DNA of 5,130 nt, taken from an uncultured Coriobacteriaceae bacterium (GTDB lineage Bacteria > Actinomycetota > Coriobacteriia > Coriobacteriales > Eggerthellaceae). Under the pieces are notes generated by a model that saw only the letters and a list, made by a program, of their open reading frames with translations, did no database searches and was not told the DNA's origin. Shown here one piece after another: positions 1-2,742 of this stretch; the stretch's first letter is position 1, and each line of letters starts with the position of its first letter. A program made the translations under genes and the position numbers. The DNA lies in contig CAMORQ010000168.1 in the NCBI GenBank assembly GCA_946623915.1, forward strand, positions 1 through 5,130. The letters are read 5' to 3'.

Positions 1-1
1 T

Positions 2-772
2 GCGCCTGTGCTTATCACCGCACGCGCCAAACTGTCCAGTCAGACAGCTGCCATCCTGCGCAAACTCAGGCCTAAGAGGGTTATTATCGCTGGCGGCCCG
101 GGTGCGGTCACCGATGGGGTGAAAAACAGCATCCGGTCCATCACCGGCACCACCCCGCAGCGTGTCTACGGTAATAGCGCGACCGACACCGCCGCTGCCC
201 TGAACAGGACGTTCTTCAAGAAGGGAACCACCACAACCGCCATCTTGGCCACGTCGCAGGGTTTCTACGACGCGCTTGCCGCTGCACCTGTCTCCTACGC
301 GAAGAACTACCCCATCTTCCTCGTGGAAAACAAGACGACCATCTCCAATTACACCATTTCAGCCATGAAGGCGTGCGGCATAAAGCAAGTTATCATCGCG
401 GGCGGCGAAGGCGTGGTCGGCAAGAACATCGTCAGCCGGCTAAGCTCGAACGGCATCACCCTGAAAACGCGCCTGTGGGGCAACACGCTCTACGACACCA
501 GCAAGGCAATCGCCGTTTGGGGCATACGCAACGGCATGACTGCCAACAACGTGGGCATCGCCACATCGAAGAACTATCCCGACGCATTGTGCGGTGCGGC
601 AATGTGCGGCAAGAACAACGCCGTGTTGCTGCTGGCCGATTCCACCAACAGCAACCGCGCCACAAGCGTCCTTTCCACCTACAAGTCGCAGATTTCGAAA
701 GCCTACGTATTCGGCGGTAAATTCGCCATATCCGATTCCGTCTATTCGCTCCTGCAGAAAGCAGTCAAATAG
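2..772 (+). CDS. CWB2 cell-wall-binding surface protein, C-terminal part (5' end outside window)
   Basis: The reading frame is open from the left edge, so the first in-frame GTG at position 8 is an internal valine and not a start. The 256 visible residues are all cell wall binding repeat 2 (CWB2, the Clostridium Cwp-type anchor). They hold the end of one repeat (VIIAGG near residues 27-32), a full second repeat (RVYGNSATDTAAALNR from about residue 54, then VIIAGGEGVV) and a third (RLWGNTLYDTS from about residue 157, ending AYVFGG and a short tail). In characterised Cwp proteins, three such repeats bind anionic wall polymers non-covalently and hold the protein on the cell surface. The functional N-terminal part is not in view. 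Three cysteines (about residues 125, 197 and 202) are shared with the other CWB2 protein in this window. It is convergent with the rplT operon. Family call is firm; biological role unknown. Confidence 0.9.
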   Translation, partial: APVLITARAKLSSQTAAILRKLRPKRVIIAGGPGAVTDGVKNSIRSITGTTPQRVYGNSATDTAAALNRTFFKKGTTTTAILATSQGFYDALAAAPVSYAKNYPIFLVENKTTISNYTISAMKACGIKQVIIAGGEGVVGKNIVSRLSSNGITLKTRLWGNTLYDTSKAIAVWGIRNGMTANNVGIATSKNYPDALCGAAMCGKNNAVLLLADSTNSNRATSVLSTYKSQISKAYVFGGKFAISDSVYSLLQKAVK

Positions 773-775
773 CAA

Positions 776-801
776 CCCTGCCTCTGTCTATCCGGGCAGG
801 G
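776..801 (+). terminator. Weak hairpin just after the left CWB2 gene
   Basis: A 7-bp inverted repeat, CCCTGCC (776-782) and GGCAGGG (795-801), with a 12-base loop, begins 3 bases after the TAG stop. No T-run follows, so it is at best a poor intrinsic terminator. The stronger stem at 954-995 could also serve this gene. Confidence 0.3.
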
Positions 802-953
802 CAACAGACTCCTCTACGCAACCCGGGCAGCAAGCCCCCATTCTGCCGCGCGGCGCTTCACGACGACCCAAGCATCGGCTCCCCTCAACGGCAAACGCCC
901 TGTAATGCGGCGGCCGTCTCCATAATGTCGCGCAACACGCGGCAACCCTGCAC

Positions 954-995
954 AATGACAGGGGCCGCAGGACGAATCCTGCGGCCCCTGTCATT
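954..995 (-). terminator. Perfect 19-bp stem-loop between convergent genes, probable terminator of infC-rpmI-rplT
   Basis: Arms 954-972 and 977-995 are perfect complements over 19 bp, with a 4-base loop that reads UUCG in the minus-strand RNA. The stem starts 18 bases after the rplT stop codon, the expected place for a transcription terminator. The flanking T-run is poor on both strands (only the final ATT of the stem), so termination would rest on stem strength. Because the left CWB2 gene points at it from the other side, it could act in both directions. Its central 9-bp block AGGGGCCGC is also found in the hairpin at 2672-2696. Confidence 0.7.
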
Positions 996-1013
996 CATTG
1001 AACCAAGAACGGC

Positions 1014-1367
1014 TTAGAGCGCCTTCTTGGCAACCTCCACGAGCGCAGCGAACGCACCAGGGTCGTTCACGGCCATGTCGGCGAGAATCTTGCGGTCAAG
1101 TTCCACACCGGCCTTCTTCAGACCGTTCATGAACACCGAATAGCTCAGGCCGTTCAGGCGAGCAGCGGCGTTGATGCGCGTAATCCACAGGCGGCGGATT
1201 TCGCGCTTCTTGTTACGACGGTCGCGGTAGACGTACTGAAGCGAATGCTGCACCTGCTCTTTCGCAGCACGGTACGAGCGGGACTTTGCGCCATAGTAGC
1301 CCTTGGCGCGATTGAGGGTGGTACGACGCTTCTTGTGTGCGTGTACTGCACGCTTTACACGAGCCAT
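1014..1367 (-). CDS. rplT: 50S ribosomal protein L20
   Basis: This 117-residue protein has the normal length for bacterial L20 and its hallmark sequence: MARVKRAVHAHKKRRTTLNR at the start, a long basic N-terminal extension with KGYYGAKSRSYRAAKEQV, then the RRLWITRINAAAR core and the compact C-terminal domain with LDRKILADMA. L20 binds 23S rRNA early in assembly of the large subunit; its C-terminal domain is also the RNA-binding repressor of its own operon in E. coli and Bacillus. The ATG start is preceded by AAAGGAGG (1374-1381) at 6 bases. Only 18 bases separate it from rpmI, so the two are co-transcribed and probably translationally linked. It is the last gene of the operon and is followed by a 19-bp stem-loop. 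Nothing is missing or unusual. Confidence 0.98.
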   Translation of the reverse strand: MARVKRAVHAHKKRRTTLNRAKGYYGAKSRSYRAAKEQVQHSLQYVYRDRRNKKREIRRLWITRINAAARLNGLSYSVFMNGLKKAGVELDRKILADMAVNDPGAFAALVEVAKKAL

Positions 1368-1385
1368 GATTGGCCTCCTTTACCT

Positions 1386-1583
1386 TTAGCGGAGGCCGAG
1401 GTTGCGGGCAAGAACCTTCTGGTCTGCCGTCGCCACCTCGGTCTCGTGACGGAAATTACGCTTGCGCTTCTGGCTCTTCTTCGTCAGGATGTGGCTCTTG
1501 TAGGCCTTGGAGCGCATGATCTTACCGGAACCGGTAACGCGGAAACGCTTGGCGGTACCGCGATGGGTCTTCATCTTAGGCAT
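1386..1583 (-). CDS. rpmI: 50S ribosomal protein L35
   Basis: A 65-residue, strongly basic protein starting MPKMKTHRGTAKRFRVTGSG, the diagnostic opening of L35, followed by GKIMRSKAYKSHILTKKSQKRKR and ending KVLARNLGLR. Length and sequence are standard for the family, a small component of the large subunit that packs against 23S rRNA. The ATG is preceded by AAAGGAGA (1593-1600) with a 9-base spacer. It sits 41 bases after infC and 18 bases before rplT, the conserved gene order of this operon across bacteria. No separate promoter is apparent in the 41-base gap, so expression most likely depends on the promoter and leader upstream of infC. Confidence 0.98.
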   Translation of the reverse strand: MPKMKTHRGTAKRFRVTGSGKIMRSKAYKSHILTKKSQKRKRNFRHETEVATADQKVLARNLGLR

Positions 1584-1624
1584 GCTCGTTCCTCTCCTTT
1601 CCTTTTCTTCCTACGCTGCAGAGA

Positions 1625-2299
1625 CTATTCTGCAGCTTCTTCTGCGGCAGCCTGGGCAGCCTTCATGGCTGCACCCACTGCCGTGGTTTCCTCTTCTTCG
1701 GGCGCATCCGAAGCCGTTTCGGCGGCGCCGCCCTTGTCTGCCGCAGCAGGTTTGGCACCCTGCTTGGCATCTTTCTTCTTCCCTGCTCCAGCAAGCGGCG
1801 CAATAAGCATATGCATGTTGCGCCCCTCCATCTTGGGCTGGGACTCGATCGCTGCCACATCCTTCAGGTCGTCTGCAAGACGCTCCAAAATGGAAAGCCC
1901 CTGCTCGGGATGGGCCATTTCGCGGCCGCGGAACATAATGGTGATCTTCACCTTGGAACCAGCCTCGAGGAAGCGCAGAATATGCTTCTTCTTAGTGGTG
2001 TAGTCGCCCACGTCGATCTTCGGGCGGAACTTCATTTCCTTGGTTTCGATCTTGGATTGGTTCTTGCGCGCCTGTTTGGCTTTAATGGCCTGATCGTACT
2101 TGAACTTGCCGTAGTCCATGATCCGGCACACAGGCGGATCCGCATTAGGGGCGATTTCCACCAAATCCAATCCCTCGTCATCGGCGATTTGCTGCGCGGA
2201 AGCAATCGGGTAAATGCCCATCTGCTCGCCATCGTAGCCGATCAAGCGCACCTCGCGTGCGTTGATCTCTTCATTGAGCCGCGGCTCTTGTGCTGCCAA
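1625..2299 (-). CDS. infC: Translation initiation factor IF-3, with an acidic Ala-rich C-terminal tail
   Basis: IF-3 binds the 30S subunit, prevents premature joining of 50S and checks start-codon and initiator-tRNA pairing. The N-domain is recognisable from about residue 6 (RLNEEINAREVRLIG, then PPVCRIMDYGKFKYDQ); the lysine-rich linker follows, then the C-domain (KEMKFRPKIDVGDY, VKITIMFRGREMAHPEQG, ending MHMLIAPL near residue 169). I chose TTG at 2299-2297 because AAAGGAGG (2307-2314) lies 7 bases before it. The longer reading from GTG at 2305 would leave only 1 base of spacing. From TTG the protein has 224 residues, against 180 in E. coli. The excess is a low-complexity tail of about 55 residues (codons at about 1628-1792), first Lys/Ala-rich and then Glu/Ala-rich. 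First gene of infC-rpmI-rplT. A non-ATG start is typical of infC; in E. coli its AUU start lets IF-3 repress its own translation. Confidence 0.96.
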   Translation of the reverse strand: MAAQEPRLNEEINAREVRLIGYDGEQMGIYPIASAQQIADDEGLDLVEIAPNADPPVCRIMDYGKFKYDQAIKAKQARKNQSKIETKEMKFRPKIDVGDYTTKKKHILRFLEAGSKVKITIMFRGREMAHPEQGLSILERLADDLKDVAAIESQPKMEGRNMHMLIAPLAGAGKKKDAKQGAKPAAADKGGAAETASDAPEEEETTAVGAAMKAAQAAAEEAAE

Positions 2300-2306
2300 A
2301 AGCACA

Positions 2307-2314
2307 CCTCCTTT
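2307..2314 (-). promoter_or_regulatory. Ribosome binding site that sets the infC start at TTG
   Basis: The minus-strand sequence AAAGGAGG is a near-perfect Shine-Dalgarno site. Measured from its last G, the spacer is 7 bases to the TTG at 2299 but only 1 base to the GTG at 2305, so the TTG is the more plausible initiation codon. Confidence 0.8.
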
Positions 2315-2328
2315 GCTCTTGCTCTACC

Positions 2329-2343
2329 CGTCCGCATCGGACG
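2329..2343 (-). other. Small hairpin in the infC leader between attenuator and ribosome site
   Basis: The 15 bases CGTCCGATGCGGACG (minus strand) form a perfect 6-bp stem with a 3-base loop. It lies between the T-run of the attenuator and the infC ribosome site, about 14 bases upstream of the latter. It may simply structure the leader, or may affect access to the ribosome site; nothing in the sequence decides this. Confidence 0.4.
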
Positions 2344-2352
2344 TACTGCAAC

Positions 2353-2377
2353 AAAAAAAACCCGCAGGCAAGCGGGT
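2353..2377 (-). terminator. Intrinsic terminator inside the infC leader (candidate attenuator)
   Basis: On the minus strand ACCCGC (2377-2372), a 6-base loop and GCGGGT (2365-2360) form a 6-bp stem that runs into eight consecutive T residues (2360-2353). This is a textbook intrinsic terminator, but it lies about 55 bases upstream of the infC start, not behind a gene. Such placement is expected for premature termination. In Bacillus subtilis the same operon is controlled by L20-dependent termination in the infC leader; that the present leader responds to L20 is inference. Confidence 0.8.
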
Positions 2378-2480
2378 GGTGAAAACGCGAAGGCATGCGC
2401 CTTCTTCGGTATTTCGCCTACCCATCAGCTTGCGCCGAACCAGGTGGGGGCGCATAAGCCCCGCTTGAAACAGCTTGGGT

Positions 2481-2510
2481 ATAGTAGCACGTTTTCATGT
2501 GTCGCGCCAA
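2481..2510 (-). promoter_or_regulatory. Candidate promoter of the infC operon
   Basis: On the minus strand TTGGCG (2510-2505) and TACTAT (2486-2481) are separated by 18 bases, resembling sigma-70/sigma-A -35 and -10 boxes. The position, about 180 bases before the infC start, agrees with a leader that contains the attenuator. This is a consensus match only; no start site is known. Confidence 0.5.
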
Positions 2511-2671
2511 CGACAATACGGTTGTGTGTAGAGGTCGTGTATGCGCTTCGAATATCGACTTGAACGTGGTTTTCCCTTAACGAGTAGCCATGCCGATGAC
2601 CGCACGAGGAGCTCGCGCAAAGCGCACAATTATTCATCGCGGCACATGGCGGGCAAACCGCGTGCACGCAA
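2511..2671. other. Intergenic stretch without recognisable feature
   Basis: These bases lie between the infC promoter candidate and the hairpin behind the right-hand CWB2 gene. I see no convincing coding frame with a ribosome site, no RNA gene and no repeat. The open frames that cross it on either strand extend into, or are opposite to, the real genes and have no family resemblance. Confidence 0.5.
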
Positions 2672-2696
2672 AGGGGCCGCACATAAGGCGGCCCCT
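2672..2696 (-). terminator. Strong hairpin behind the large CWB2 gene, probable terminator
   Basis: AGGGGCCGC (2672-2680) and GCGGCCCCT (2688-2696) form a perfect 9-bp GC-rich stem with a 7-base loop, beginning 46 bases after the stop of the right-hand CWB2 gene. On the minus strand only three T residues follow, so it is a strong stem with a weak T-run, like the stem at 954-995, with which it shares the whole 9-bp core. It would insulate the infC operon from read-through. Confidence 0.6.
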
Positions 2697-2742
2697 GGTC
2701 TCACGCTTTGCAACCGCATGGCTCCGGTTGCGCAATCGCATA

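Larger units (their letters stand above)
2300..2474 (-). promoter_or_regulatory. Long 5' leader of infC-rpmI-rplT with terminator/antiterminator arrangement
   Basis: The transcript from the proposed promoter would carry about 175 untranslated bases. In RNA order it holds: CAAGCGGG (2467-2460), which is exactly complementary over 8 bases to CCCGCTTG (2376-2369) in the first arm and loop of the intrinsic terminator; a GGGGC/GCCCC hairpin just after it; a stem closed by TTCGG (2439-2435) and CCGAA (2409-2405); a perfect 6-bp GAAGGC/GCCTTC hairpin with a 4-base loop (2404-2389); the terminator itself (2377-2353); and a last hairpin (2343-2329) before the ribosome site. Pairing of the two CAAGCGGG-type segments and formation of the terminator exclude one another, as in an attenuator. 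Known biology of this operon makes L20 the first candidate ligand. I cannot align the leader to the published Bacillus or E. coli L20 sites by eye. Confidence 0.6.

Noticed and set aside
8..10. GTG as start codon of the left CWB2 protein
   Set aside because: It lies in the middle of a CWB2 repeat (APVLIT, also internal in the right-hand paralogue), and has no ribosome site in view.
1245..2003. Plus-strand open frame of 252 codons opposite rplT, rpmI and infC
   Set aside because: It is antisense to three firmly identified genes, has no family resemblance and no good ribosome site.
2353..2377. The leader terminator as terminator of the right-hand CWB2 gene
   Set aside because: It is about 365 bases beyond that gene's stop, with a promoter candidate and another hairpin in between, so a role in the infC leader fits better.
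1811..2563. Plus-strand open frame of 250 codons opposite infC and its leader
   Set aside because: It covers the antisense of infC and runs through the promoter, attenuator and leader hairpins; its composition is that of a shadow frame.
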